A stretch of 64,000 nucleotides of DNA, taken from contig JAIUPO010000015.1 in NCBI GenBank assembly GCA_020160805.1, positions 1 through 64,000 of the forward strand. The letters are read 5' to 3'. Shown here piece by piece: positions 17,912 to 26,383 of this stretch. A model generated the notes under the pieces. It searched no databases and was not told the DNA's origin. It was given only the letters and a program-made list of their open reading frames with translations. The stretch comes from Actinomycetota bacterium (GTDB taxonomy: Bacteria > Actinomycetota > Actinomycetes > Actinomycetales > Dermatophilaceae). The translations under genes were made by a program, and so were the position numbers. Every line of letters starts with the position of its first letter. The first letter of the stretch is position 1.

Positions 17912-19255
17912 GTGAGCACGCACAGTGGCCTGCCGCGCCGCGTCCGGACCGGTTACGGGCTGGGCTCGGTGGCAACCGGATCCTTCGGCACCGTCCCCGG
18001 TCTTCTTCTGCTGCCTTTCCTCACCGATCACATCGGGATCGCCGCCGGGCTCGCGGGGCTGATCGTGCTCTTGCCGAAGGCGTGGGATGTCCTCCTCAAC
18101 CCGATCGCCGGGCGTATCAGCGACGCCTCCACGCACCCCGGTGGCCGCCGCCGCCCCTTCCTCCTGCGGGCCGGGACGGCTCTCGCCCTGCTCTTCGTCC
18201 TGCTTTTCGCCGGCCCGACGGCTCCCACCTGGCTGGGTGCGGTGTGGGTTGCGGCGGCCTTCCTGGCCTGCGCGACGGCCTACGCCTTCTTCCAGGTGCC
18301 CTATGTCGCGATGCCCGCGGAACTGACCAGTGATCCGGCCGAACGAACCCGCCTGATGACCTGGCGCGTCGCGATCCTGGCTCTCGCCATCCTGCTCAGC
18401 GGCGGGCTCGCCCCGGTGATCCGTGACCTCGGGGGAGCCACCTGGGGCTATCGCCTCGTCGGCCTCTTCGTCGGCGTGCTCATCTTGTTCGGGACGTATG
18501 CCGCCTGGCGGGGCACCGCGGGCGCTCCGCTCGCCGACATCCCCGCTCCCAGCGCGGGGTTGGGCGAGCAGTTGCGGCTGGTCGCCGGCGACCGGAACTT
18601 CCGGCTGCTCCTTTTGACCTACGTCCTGCAGGCGCTGGCCATTGGTTGCCTGCTCGCCGGTGTCGACTATGTGGCCCGGTGGAGCGTCGGGCGCTCCGGC
18701 GCCGCCACCATCCTCTTCGTCTGCTTTGTCGCGCCGGCGCTCATCGTCACCCCGCTCTGGCAGCTCGTCGCGGCGAAGGCCGGCAAGCGGTGGGGCTATG
18801 GCGCCGCCACCCTCTGCCTGCTCCTCGGCGCCCTCGCGGTCTTCGCCGCCAAGGGCCGCTCGCTGGCCGTCCTCGCGGCGGCCGTCGCCGTCATCGGGAT
18901 CGGGTATGCCGGGGCGCAACTCTTCCCGCTCGCGATGCTGCCCGATGTCGCGGCCGTCGACGCAGACCGCACCGGCGAGAACCGGATCGGCGTTTTCACC
19001 GGAGTGTGGACCGGCGCGGAAACCCTCGGCCTAGCGCTCGGTCCCGGGCTGTATGCCGCCGTGCTCGCGGCGGGTGGTTACGTCTCCTCCAGCGGCGGCG
19101 AGGTCGAGCAAAGCACCCGCGCCGTGACAGCGATCCACCTCGGCTTTTCGCTCGTGCCAGCTGTTGTGATCGCACTCTCGCTGCTCGCCCTCGCGCGCTA
19201 TCGGCTCGATGAGCGGAGCGTCCGCGAGAGCGCGACCACCCGGCATACCTCCTGA
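17912..19255 (+). CDS. MFS transporter, GPH (sugar:cation symporter) type
   Basis: A 447-residue integral membrane protein with about twelve hydrophobic helices. The N-terminal signature GLIVLLPKAWDVLLNPIAGR (helices 2-3) with DASTHPGGRRRPFLL is typical of the glycoside-pentoside-hexuronide:cation family, whose loop has D-x3-GRxRP. The C-terminal half ends near VTAIHLGFSLVPAVVIAL. It imports an unknown sugar or organic substrate with a cation. GTG 17912 appears leaderless. No sugar-metabolism gene is adjacent; the convergent neighbour is a secreted beta-helix protein that could release oligosaccharides, which is only a suggestion. Confidence 0.85.
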   Translation: MSTHSGLPRRVRTGYGLGSVATGSFGTVPGLLLLPFLTDHIGIAAGLAGLIVLLPKAWDVLLNPIAGRISDASTHPGGRRRPFLLRAGTALALLFVLLFAGPTAPTWLGAVWVAAAFLACATAYAFFQVPYVAMPAELTSDPAERTRLMTWRVAILALAILLSGGLAPVIRDLGGATWGYRLVGLFVGVLILFGTYAAWRGTAGAPLADIPAPSAGLGEQLRLVAGDRNFRLLLLTYVLQALAIGCLLAGVDYVARWSVGRSGAATILFVCFVAPALIVTPLWQLVAAKAGKRWGYGAATLCLLLGALAVFAAKGRSLAVLAAAVAVIGIGYAGAQLFPLAMLPDVAAVDADRTGENRIGVFTGVWTGAETLGLALGPGLYAAVLAAGGYVSSSGGEVEQSTRAVTAIHLGFSLVPAVVIALSLLALARYRLDERSVRESATTRHTS

Positions 19256-19277
19256 TCTGCCTGTGCGGCAGCGAGAT

Positions 19278-21482
19278 TCAGCAGCCGGTCGGAACGTAGG
19301 GCGGGGCGTCCGGCGGCACGGCGGACGAGCCATTCCAGGTATTGGCCTGGGCGCTCCAATAGGTCTTGAGGTTTTTGCTCAGCCACAGCTTCGGCAGATT
19401 GTTGCCGGCGAAGGTGCCGTTCATCATCCCCCCGACGCCGAGCGCTTTGGACTTCTCGGTCAACGGATGGATCGCGACATTGCAGCGCGCGACCGACTTG
19501 TAGGAACTGCTGTGGAGTGACGGCGCACTGAGCGTGGCGTCCTTGAGCCGGAAGCCGATGCCATAGACCCGGTAGCCATCAACGGTGTTGTACTCCCATC
19601 GGTTGCCCCAGCCGGACATCTGGTCGTTGTAGCCGATGGCGACATTGCGAACCGTGTTGTGGTGGATGTAGTTCCAGCTCGCGTCGACATCGGTGTTGAT
19701 GCCTCGGCCATCGCCGGGCAGGTCGTGGACGGTATTGCCGGTGATCTCGTTGTAGTTCGCCGCCGAGCCGATCCGGATGCCTTCCTGCATGAAGTGCGCT
19801 GCGGACGAGATAGCGATATCCGAGACGTCATTGCCTGAGATGGTCCAGCCATTGCTGAAGGTCATCAGCCAGATGCCCGGCCCGATGCCGCACGGGATCT
19901 TGTCGATGGTGTTGCCCGTGATCCGGCCGTATGACGTGAGCGCGCCGTAGACCCCACGTCCAGTGAGGTGGTTGTTGGCGATCGTGATGCCTTCGACCAT
20001 GTCGAGATCGCCGTGGCCGGTGACCGTGCGCAGGAACGGAACCAGCGCGGTGCGCGCCGCGGCCGGGTCGTAGACGCCGTGACCGGGGGCCGCGCGGCGA
20101 GCCGACCAGTTGCCGGCATTCACATAGTTCGTGATCCAGTTGTAGGCGTTGTTGGACCGCTTCCCAGCAAGCCAGATTCCGTTGTTGATGCTCAGGCCCT
20201 GGATCGTCCAGTAGTCCGCGCCGTCATTGATGGTGATGGTGCGGTCGGGGGCTGGCCTGCTATTGCTGCAGGACATGGTCGATACGGGATGATCCAGCAG
20301 GACGGGGCCATTGCCCGCAGGCGTGATGGTGATGGGCGACGAGGCAGTGCCGGAGTTGCGGATCCGGATGGTCTTCTCGTTGCGGTAGGTCCCGGCATAC
20401 AACCGGATCGTCGTGCCCGGGGTGGCTCGGTCCACGGCGAGTTGCACAGAGCGCAGCGGTGCCGTTGCCGAGCCGGCGGCGGTGTCGGAGCCCGTGGGGC
20501 TGACATAGATGCTCGGCCCGGTCGGCAGCGCCGCCGTGGTGAAAGCCACCGAGGTCGCCGGGGAGACGTTCCCCGCCAGATCGCTGGCCGTGACGGTGGC
20601 CGTGTATGCCGTTGCGGGGGTCAGCCCGCTGATCGTCGCGGAGGTGCCCGTGACCGTGAGCTTCTGGGTGCCGACGGTGACGGTATAGGCCGTGACCGCG
20701 ACATTGTCGGTCGCGGCGGTCCAGCTCAGGGCGAGCGATGTGGACGCCGGGGTGGCCTTGAGATTGGTCGGGGCCGTCGGTGCCTGAGTGTCCCCGCCGC
20801 CACTGGACGGCATGGTGGTGAAGGTGATCTTCGTTGCGGCAGAGACATTTCCGGCGGTATCGACGGCCCGCACGCTGGCGGTATATACGGTGCTCGGCGC
20901 GAGGCTGCCGAGGTAGGTCGAGGTGCCCGTGAGCGTCTTGGTTTGCCCGGCGAGTGTCACGACATAGTTCTTGACGCCGATGTTGTCGGTGGCCGCGGTC
21001 CAGGCCAGGCCGACGCCATTGGTGTAGGGCGTCGCCGTCAGGCCGGTCGGCGCGGTGGGTGCCTGAGTGTCGGCCGGCGGCAGGGTGCGGAAGGTCAGCG
21101 TGGCCGGGGCGGACTTGTTGCCGGCGGCATCGACGGCCCGCACCGTCGCGGTGTAGTCGGTGCTGGCCGCGAGTTGCCCGACGAAGGCCCGGGTCTCCTT
21201 CGGCTGGCGCGTTTGGGTGCCGACGGTCACGAGGTAGTAGGCGACCCCCACGTCATCGGTCGAGGCTTTCCACGTCAGTTCCACACCATAGGTCGCGGGG
21301 ACCGCCGCGAGGCCAGTCGGCTGGCTGGGGGCCGTCGTGTCGGCCAGGACGCTCGCCTGCTCATCCGCCAGCGGACGAGCCGAGCTTGCCGTACTTCCGG
21401 TGAGAATCACCACCCCGCTGGTCAAGGTGACAAGGGCCAGACGGCCGATTGCGCGCGGGCGGGCCGAGTCGGTGCTGGGCAT
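19278..21482 (-). CDS. Secreted protein with three FnIII-like repeats and a right-handed beta-helix
   Basis: A 734-residue exported protein. A signal peptide covers about residues 1-36 (RLALVTLTSGVVILTGSTA, then SSARP). Three FnIII-like repeats follow (about 48-137, 138-230, 231-322), each opening DTTAPSQPTGL or DTQAPTAPT and ending in AVDxAGN. From about 330 comes a parallel beta-helix (SIYVSPTGSDTAAGSATAPL, ITGNTIDKI, YNEITGNTVHDL). That fold occurs in pectate-lyase-like and other polysaccharide-active enzymes. No catalytic set could be confirmed. GAGGAAG precedes ATG 21482. Probably extracellular and carbohydrate-binding or -cleaving. Confidence 0.85.
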   Translation of the reverse strand: MPSTDSARPRAIGRLALVTLTSGVVILTGSTASSARPLADEQASVLADTTAPSQPTGLAAVPATYGVELTWKASTDDVGVAYYLVTVGTQTRQPKETRAFVGQLAASTDYTATVRAVDAAGNKSAPATLTFRTLPPADTQAPTAPTGLTATPYTNGVGLAWTAATDNIGVKNYVVTLAGQTKTLTGTSTYLGSLAPSTVYTASVRAVDTAGNVSAATKITFTTMPSSGGGDTQAPTAPTNLKATPASTSLALSWTAATDNVAVTAYTVTVGTQKLTVTGTSATISGLTPATAYTATVTASDLAGNVSPATSVAFTTAALPTGPSIYVSPTGSDTAAGSATAPLRSVQLAVDRATPGTTIRLYAGTYRNEKTIRIRNSGTASSPITITPAGNGPVLLDHPVSTMSCSNSRPAPDRTITINDGADYWTIQGLSINNGIWLAGKRSNNAYNWITNYVNAGNWSARRAAPGHGVYDPAAARTALVPFLRTVTGHGDLDMVEGITIANNHLTGRGVYGALTSYGRITGNTIDKIPCGIGPGIWLMTFSNGWTISGNDVSDIAISSAAHFMQEGIRIGSAANYNEITGNTVHDLPGDGRGINTDVDASWNYIHHNTVRNVAIGYNDQMSGWGNRWEYNTVDGYRVYGIGFRLKDATLSAPSLHSSSYKSVARCNVAIHPLTEKSKALGVGGMMNGTFAGNNLPKLWLSKNLKTYWSAQANTWNGSSAVPPDAPPYVPTGC

Positions 21483-21703
21483 TGGGGGGACTTCCTCGCG
21501 GGGGGCCGGGCCCGCGAGATCGGGGGGAGGATCCTCGCGCGGCCGACATTGGTCGATCAGGGACGATTTGTGCTGCTCAGAGTGGGTGACCGAAAAGTGC
21601 GCAGTCGGCGGGAGACTAGCGGGCCCGCCCACGGGGGGCAACAGCGCGCGGCGCGTCGGTCCACCAACGACCGTCCCCAGGCCGGGCTGGGGCGGCCTAC
21701 CTC

Positions 21704-21709
21704 TAGGCT
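21704..21709 (+). promoter_or_regulatory. Leaderless -10 box of the PLP decarboxylase operon
   Basis: TAGGCT lies seven bases before ATG 21717 with no ribosome-binding site between. An internal ATG at 21795 with GCGGAGG upstream is the alternative start for a protein 26 residues shorter. Confidence 0.45.
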
Positions 21710-21716
21710 CACAGGC

Positions 21717-23225
21717 ATGGGCCACATCGCTTGGTCCGGTGCCCATCGCGGGGTGTCGGCGTCGCACGATCCGGCCGCACCCGCGGAGGCGCCGATGACG
21801 GCGGAGGAGATCCTCGCTCGGCTGCGCGCTCTGGGCGAGCGCGATGTGCCGACACAGGGCGGTCGCACCCTGTCCTATGTCTACGACTCCGGGCTCGCCG
21901 AGGCTGACGAACTCGGCCGCAGCGCACTGGGGATGTATGCCGGCACCAACGGTCTCGATCCCACCGCCTTCCCCTCCTTGCTGGCCATGGAGAACGACCT
22001 CGTGGCGATGGCCGGTGGGCTGCTCGGGGCGCCCGCGGGATTCGTCGGAAGCGTGACCTCGGGCGGCACCGAATCGATCCTCTTGGCCGTGCTGGCAGCC
22101 CGGGACGCGCACGGGGCCACCGAGGCGCAGCGCGCGGCACCATCCATGGTGTTGCCCACGACGTCCCATGCCGCCTTCCACAAGGCCGCGCACTACTTCG
22201 GGGTTCGGCCGGTCTTCGTCGATGTCGATCCCGACTCTCACCGCGCCGATCCGGACGCGATGGCAGCCGCGATCGACGACGCGACCATCCTGCTCGTCGG
22301 CTCGGCCCCGTCCTATGCCCACGGGGTGATCGACCCGATTCCGGCGATCGCCGCGCTCGGTCGCGAGCGCGGAATTCGCGTCCATGTCGATGCGTGCATC
22401 GGCGGGTGGGTGTTGCCCTTCCTCGACGATGCACCAGCCTGGAATTTCGCGGTTGACGCAGTCAGCAGCATCTCCGTGGATCTGCACAAGTACGGCTACA
22501 CGCCCAAGGGTGTCTCGATCTTGCTGCAGCGCGACGCCGCGCTGCGCCGATCACAGTTCTTTGCCGCCGCCGACTGGCCCGGCTACACGATGCTCAACAC
22601 GACCATGCAGTCGACGAAGTCCGGTGGCCCGCTCGCGGCGGCCTGGGCCGTGAGCCGGTTCATCGGCATCGACGGCTATCGCGACCTGGCGCGCGTGGCG
22701 CGCAGGGCAACGCTGGATCTCGCGCAGGTCATTGCTGCGGAGCCGCTCGGATTGTCCGTTGTCGCCGAGCCGGACAGCACGCTGCTGGCGCTCGCCGCGT
22801 CGCCGGACGCCGGCTTCGATGTTTTCACGCTGGCGGACGAAATGCACTCTCGCGGTTGGCTGCTCAGTCCTCAGCTGCCCTTCCGCGGGGGACCAGCGAG
22901 CGTGCACCTCAGCCTGTGCGCTGCAACGGCCGCGCGTCTTCCGGAGTTGCTTGAGGTGCTGGGTGCTTCGGTGGCGGCGGCTCGTGCGACCGGACCCGTG
23001 AGCGTCGATCCGGCCATCGGTGCCGCCGTGAGTCAACTCGACCCGGCGCACCTCGACGACGCGACCTTCGACGTCTTGCTGGCCATGGCCGGCCTCGGCG
23101 GCTCGGCCGGTCTGCCGGAGCGCATGGCGCAGATCAATGCTCTCCTGGCCGTTGCCGAACCCGCGCTGCGCGAGGCGCTGCTGCTCGGCTTCATCGACCG
23201 ACTCGCGCGCCCGAAGGAGTTGTAA
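21717..23225 (+). CDS. PLP-dependent group II decarboxylase / sphingosine-phosphate-lyase-like enzyme
   Basis: A 502-residue fold-type I PLP enzyme (476 if ATG 21795 is used). Features are GSVTSGGTESILLAVLAARD for phosphate binding, the aspartate in HVDACIGGWVLPF, and SVDLHKYGYTPKG with PLP Lys258. The last is nearly identical in form to sphingosine-1-phosphate lyase and aspartate/glutamate decarboxylase-like proteins. The reaction is a C-C cleavage or decarboxylation of an amino-type substrate. The TAA overlaps the next ATG by one base, making a three-gene set with an FAD oxidase and an acyl-CoA synthetase. Lyase activity on a long-chain base is conceivable but unproven. Confidence 0.82.
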   Translation: MGHIAWSGAHRGVSASHDPAAPAEAPMTAEEILARLRALGERDVPTQGGRTLSYVYDSGLAEADELGRSALGMYAGTNGLDPTAFPSLLAMENDLVAMAGGLLGAPAGFVGSVTSGGTESILLAVLAARDAHGATEAQRAAPSMVLPTTSHAAFHKAAHYFGVRPVFVDVDPDSHRADPDAMAAAIDDATILLVGSAPSYAHGVIDPIPAIAALGRERGIRVHVDACIGGWVLPFLDDAPAWNFAVDAVSSISVDLHKYGYTPKGVSILLQRDAALRRSQFFAAADWPGYTMLNTTMQSTKSGGPLAAAWAVSRFIGIDGYRDLARVARRATLDLAQVIAAEPLGLSVVAEPDSTLLALAASPDAGFDVFTLADEMHSRGWLLSPQLPFRGGPASVHLSLCAATAARLPELLEVLGASVAAARATGPVSVDPAIGAAVSQLDPAHLDDATFDVLLAMAGLGGSAGLPERMAQINALLAVAEPALREALLLGFIDRLARPKEL

Positions 23226-24586
23226 TGCCGGACCTCGACGAACTCAAAAGCATTGTGGGAGAAGAATTCCTCCTCACCGATCCGGATCGTATGGAGTCCT
23301 ACCGGCTGGACTGGTCCAAGGGTGCGGGGGCGGGTATGCCGCTCGCCGTGGCTCGGCCGGGCACCGTCACCGAGGTGCAGGGCGTCGTCCGATGGGCATC
23401 CGAGCATCGCATCGCCATCGTCCCGCGCGGCGCCGGGTCCGGACTGTCCGGCGGCTCGCTCGCCGTCGACGGGGCGATCACTCTCAGCCTCGACCGGATG
23501 CGTTCGGTGTCGATCGACCCGGCCACGCGCGTGGCTGTCGTGGAGCCCGGGGCCCTCAATGCCGAGGTCAAGCGGGCGGCCCGTGAGCATCAGCTGCACT
23601 ACCCACCGGACCCCTCGTCATACGAAATCTGTTCCATCGGAGGCAATCTCGCGACCAATGCCGGAGGCTTGTGCTGCGTGAAATATGGCGTGACAACCGA
23701 CTATGTCCTCGGCCTCGATGTCGTCCTGGCGGACGGGACACTCGTCCGGCTCGGCGGGCAGACCATCAAGGATGTCGCCGGCCTGTCGCTGTTGAAGCTC
23801 TTCGTGGGCAGTGAGGGGACGCTCGGCATCATCGTCGGCGCTACCTTGCGGCTCATCCCCGCACCCGCGCCTGCGGCGACCCTCGTCGCGAGTTTCCCCA
23901 CGGTGCAGGCAGCCGCGAATGCCGTTGTCTCCCTGGGCAGTCGGTTGCGCCCATCCCTGGTGGAGTTCATGGACAACTACGCCATCAACGCCGTCGAGGA
24001 CTTCCGGGAGATGGGCCTCGACCGGTCCGCGGGGGCGCTGCTCGTCGTGCAATGCGACTCACCCGGGGATGCGCGCGCAGCGGAAATGCTTGTGGTGGAA
24101 CAGATCTGCACGGCCGCTGGTGCAAGCGAGGTCTTCTCGACGACCGATCCGGACGAGGGCGAGATGTTCCTCGCCGCGCGGCGGGCAGCACTGCCCGCCC
24201 TGGAGCGCAAGGGATCGATGCTGCTCGAAGACGTCGGCGTGCCGGTGCCGCGGCTGCCGGCGCTGCTGGATCGGATCGGCGCCATTTCCGCCGAACACGG
24301 ACTCCCCATCCCGGTTGTCGCGCATGCTGGCGACGGCAACACACACCCCAATCTCATCTACGACCCGGCGCAGCCGGGCGCCCTGGAACGCGCTGAGCGG
24401 GCCTTCGCCGAGGTCATGCAGGCCGCCATCGAGCTGGGGGGAACGATCACCGGCGAGCACGGAGTCGGGCGCCTGAAGAAGTCGGCGCTGGCGGATCAGC
24501 TTGGGCCCGAGGTCATGGCGTTGACCCGGCGGATCAAATCGGCACTAGACCCCGACGGCTTGCTGAACCCCGGCGCAATTCTCTGA
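23225..24586 (+). CDS. FAD-linked oxidase, GlcD/D-lactate dehydrogenase type
   Basis: A 453-residue VAO/PCMH-family flavoprotein of normal GlcD length. The FAD-binding segment IVPRGAGSGLSGGSLAVDG is at about residues 60-80, with GGNLATNAGGLCCVKYG and FVGSEGTLGIIVGATLRL following. The C-terminus has VVAHAGDGNTHPN and the end motif DPDGLLNPGAIL. Members oxidise 2-hydroxyacids such as glycolate, D-lactate or 2-hydroxyglutarate to ketoacids. No GlcE/GlcF partner is adjacent. It starts inside the stop of the PLP enzyme gene and precedes an acyl-CoA synthetase, so the substrate may be an unusual long-chain or amino-derived hydroxyacid. Confidence 0.88.
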   Translation: MPDLDELKSIVGEEFLLTDPDRMESYRLDWSKGAGAGMPLAVARPGTVTEVQGVVRWASEHRIAIVPRGAGSGLSGGSLAVDGAITLSLDRMRSVSIDPATRVAVVEPGALNAEVKRAAREHQLHYPPDPSSYEICSIGGNLATNAGGLCCVKYGVTTDYVLGLDVVLADGTLVRLGGQTIKDVAGLSLLKLFVGSEGTLGIIVGATLRLIPAPAPAATLVASFPTVQAAANAVVSLGSRLRPSLVEFMDNYAINAVEDFREMGLDRSAGALLVVQCDSPGDARAAEMLVVEQICTAAGASEVFSTTDPDEGEMFLAARRAALPALERKGSMLLEDVGVPVPRLPALLDRIGAISAEHGLPIPVVAHAGDGNTHPNLIYDPAQPGALERAERAFAEVMQAAIELGGTITGEHGVGRLKKSALADQLGPEVMALTRRIKSALDPDGLLNPGAIL

Positions 24587-24622
24587 ATCCCTAACCGCCA
24601 CAAACCCATTCAGGAGGTCACC

Positions 24623-26248
24623 ATGAGCGACAGCACGATCGCCCACGACCGCGGCGAGACAACCACGCCGCTGCTGACGACCACGATCGATGCCAATCTC
24701 CAAGCGACCATTGAGCGCTTCGGTGACCGGGAGGCGCTCGTCGACATCGCGGGCGGCATCCGGATGACCTACGCCGAGTTCGGTGCGGAAGTCGATCGCC
24801 TCGCGCGGGCGATGCTGGCCCGGGGGTATGCCGTGGGGGAGAGGGTGGGCATCTGGGCTCCGAACCGGGCCGAGTGGACGATCGTGCAATACGCCACGGC
24901 GCGCGCCGGGCTCATCCTCGTCAACATCAACCCGGCCTATCGCACGCACGAGCTGGAATATGTCCTCAAGCAGGCCGGGATCAGCCTGCTCTTCGCCGTG
25001 GAATCCTTCAAGACCAGCGACTATCGAGGCATGGTCGACGCAGTGCGCGACCACTGTCCGGACCTGCGCGAGGTCGTCTATTTCGCCACCGACTCCTGGT
25101 CGGCACTGCTGGCCAACGCCGACCAGATCGCGCCCGATGCGGCGGCGAAAGTCTCGGCCACGCTGCAGCCCCAGGACCCCATCAACATCCAATACACCTC
25201 CGGCACAACAGGTTTCCCCAAGGGCGCCACGCTCTCCCACGCAAATATCCTCAACAATGGCTACTTCGTCGGCGAGGTGTGCGGCTATTCCGAAGAGGAC
25301 CGGATCTGCATACCCGTGCCCTTCTACCACTGCTTCGGCATGGTGATGGGCAATCTCGCAGCGACCACGCATGGCGCTTGCATGGTGATTCCCGCCCCTG
25401 CCTTCGACCCCGCGGCGACGCTCGCTGCCGTGCAGCAGGAGCGCTGTACCTCCCTCTATGGCGTGCCCACGATGTTCATTGCCGAGTGGGCGCTGCCGAA
25501 CTTCACGGCATACGACCTGAGCAGTGTGCGCACCGGCATCATGGCCGGCTCACCCTGCCCTGCGGAGATGATGAAGAAGCTCATCACCGCCGGAATCGAC
25601 GAAGTGACGATCTGTTACGGGATGACCGAAACCTCCCCCGTATCGACGCAAACGCGCACCGACGATGGATTCGAACACAAAGTCGGCACCGTGGGACGGG
25701 TGGGCCCGCACTTGGAGATTCGCATCGCGGATCCGGTCACGGGCGAGACGCTGCCGCGTGGCGAGGCGGGCGAGTTTTGTACTAAGGGCTATTCGGTGAT
25801 GCTCGGCTATTGGAACGAGCCGGACAAGACGGCCGAGGCCATCGTCGACGGCTGGATGCGGACCGGCGATCTGGCCGTCATGGACCCCGACGGCTATGTC
25901 CGGATCACCGGACGGATCAAGGACATGGTCATTCGCGGCGGCGAGAATATCTATCCCCGGGAGATCGAGGAGTTCCTCTACACCCATCCCGACGTCCTCG
26001 ACGCGCAAGTGGTCGGGGTGCCCGATGCGAAATATGGCGAGGAACTCTGCGCCTGGCTGCGCCTGCGCGAGGGGGCCGAACCGATCACCGCCGAGTCGCT
26101 GCGGGCCTTCTGCACCGGTCATCTCGCGCATTACAAAATCCCGAAGTACGTCAAGCTCGTCGAGGAGTTCCCGATGACCGTGACGGGCAAGGTGCGCAAG
26201 GTCGAGATGCGCACTGCCTCTGCGCGCGAACTCGGTCTGGGCGAATAA
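24623..26248 (+). CDS. Fatty-acyl-CoA synthetase (AMP-binding family)
   Basis: A 541-residue ANL-family ligase. The ATP-binding P-loop YTSGTTGFPKGATLSH, the A5 motif YGMTETSPVS, the hinge region TGDLAVMDPDGYVRITGR, IRGGENIYPREIEEFL and the final catalytic lysine in PMTVTGKVRK are all present. It activates a medium- or long-chain fatty acid to acyl-CoA through an acyl-AMP. A classical AGGAGGTCACC site sets ATG 24623. It lies 36 bp after the FAD oxidase and is probably in the same transcript. The chain-length preference cannot be read from sequence. Confidence 0.93.
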   Translation: MSDSTIAHDRGETTTPLLTTTIDANLQATIERFGDREALVDIAGGIRMTYAEFGAEVDRLARAMLARGYAVGERVGIWAPNRAEWTIVQYATARAGLILVNINPAYRTHELEYVLKQAGISLLFAVESFKTSDYRGMVDAVRDHCPDLREVVYFATDSWSALLANADQIAPDAAAKVSATLQPQDPINIQYTSGTTGFPKGATLSHANILNNGYFVGEVCGYSEEDRICIPVPFYHCFGMVMGNLAATTHGACMVIPAPAFDPAATLAAVQQERCTSLYGVPTMFIAEWALPNFTAYDLSSVRTGIMAGSPCPAEMMKKLITAGIDEVTICYGMTETSPVSTQTRTDDGFEHKVGTVGRVGPHLEIRIADPVTGETLPRGEAGEFCTKGYSVMLGYWNEPDKTAEAIVDGWMRTGDLAVMDPDGYVRITGRIKDMVIRGGENIYPREIEEFLYTHPDVLDAQVVGVPDAKYGEELCAWLRLREGAEPITAESLRAFCTGHLAHYKIPKYVKLVEEFPMTVTGKVRKVEMRTASARELGLGE

Positions 26249-26264
26249 GCGCACTTCGGGGGAG

Positions 26265-26288
26265 CACCGGCGCCACAAGGAGCCGGTG
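26265..26288 (+). terminator. Short hairpin after the acyl-CoA synthetase
   Basis: CACCGGC (26265-26271) pairs with GCCGGTG (26282-26288), 16 bases after the stop. A weak GC-rich terminator candidate. Confidence 0.4.
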
Positions 26289-26383
26289 TGGGGAATATCG
26301 TTCGCCGTATGAATGGGTGGCCATCGCCCGTTAGCACGAGCCGGCGCGCGAAGTCCGCGCGCTCGGACAAGACAGGAGTTGTC

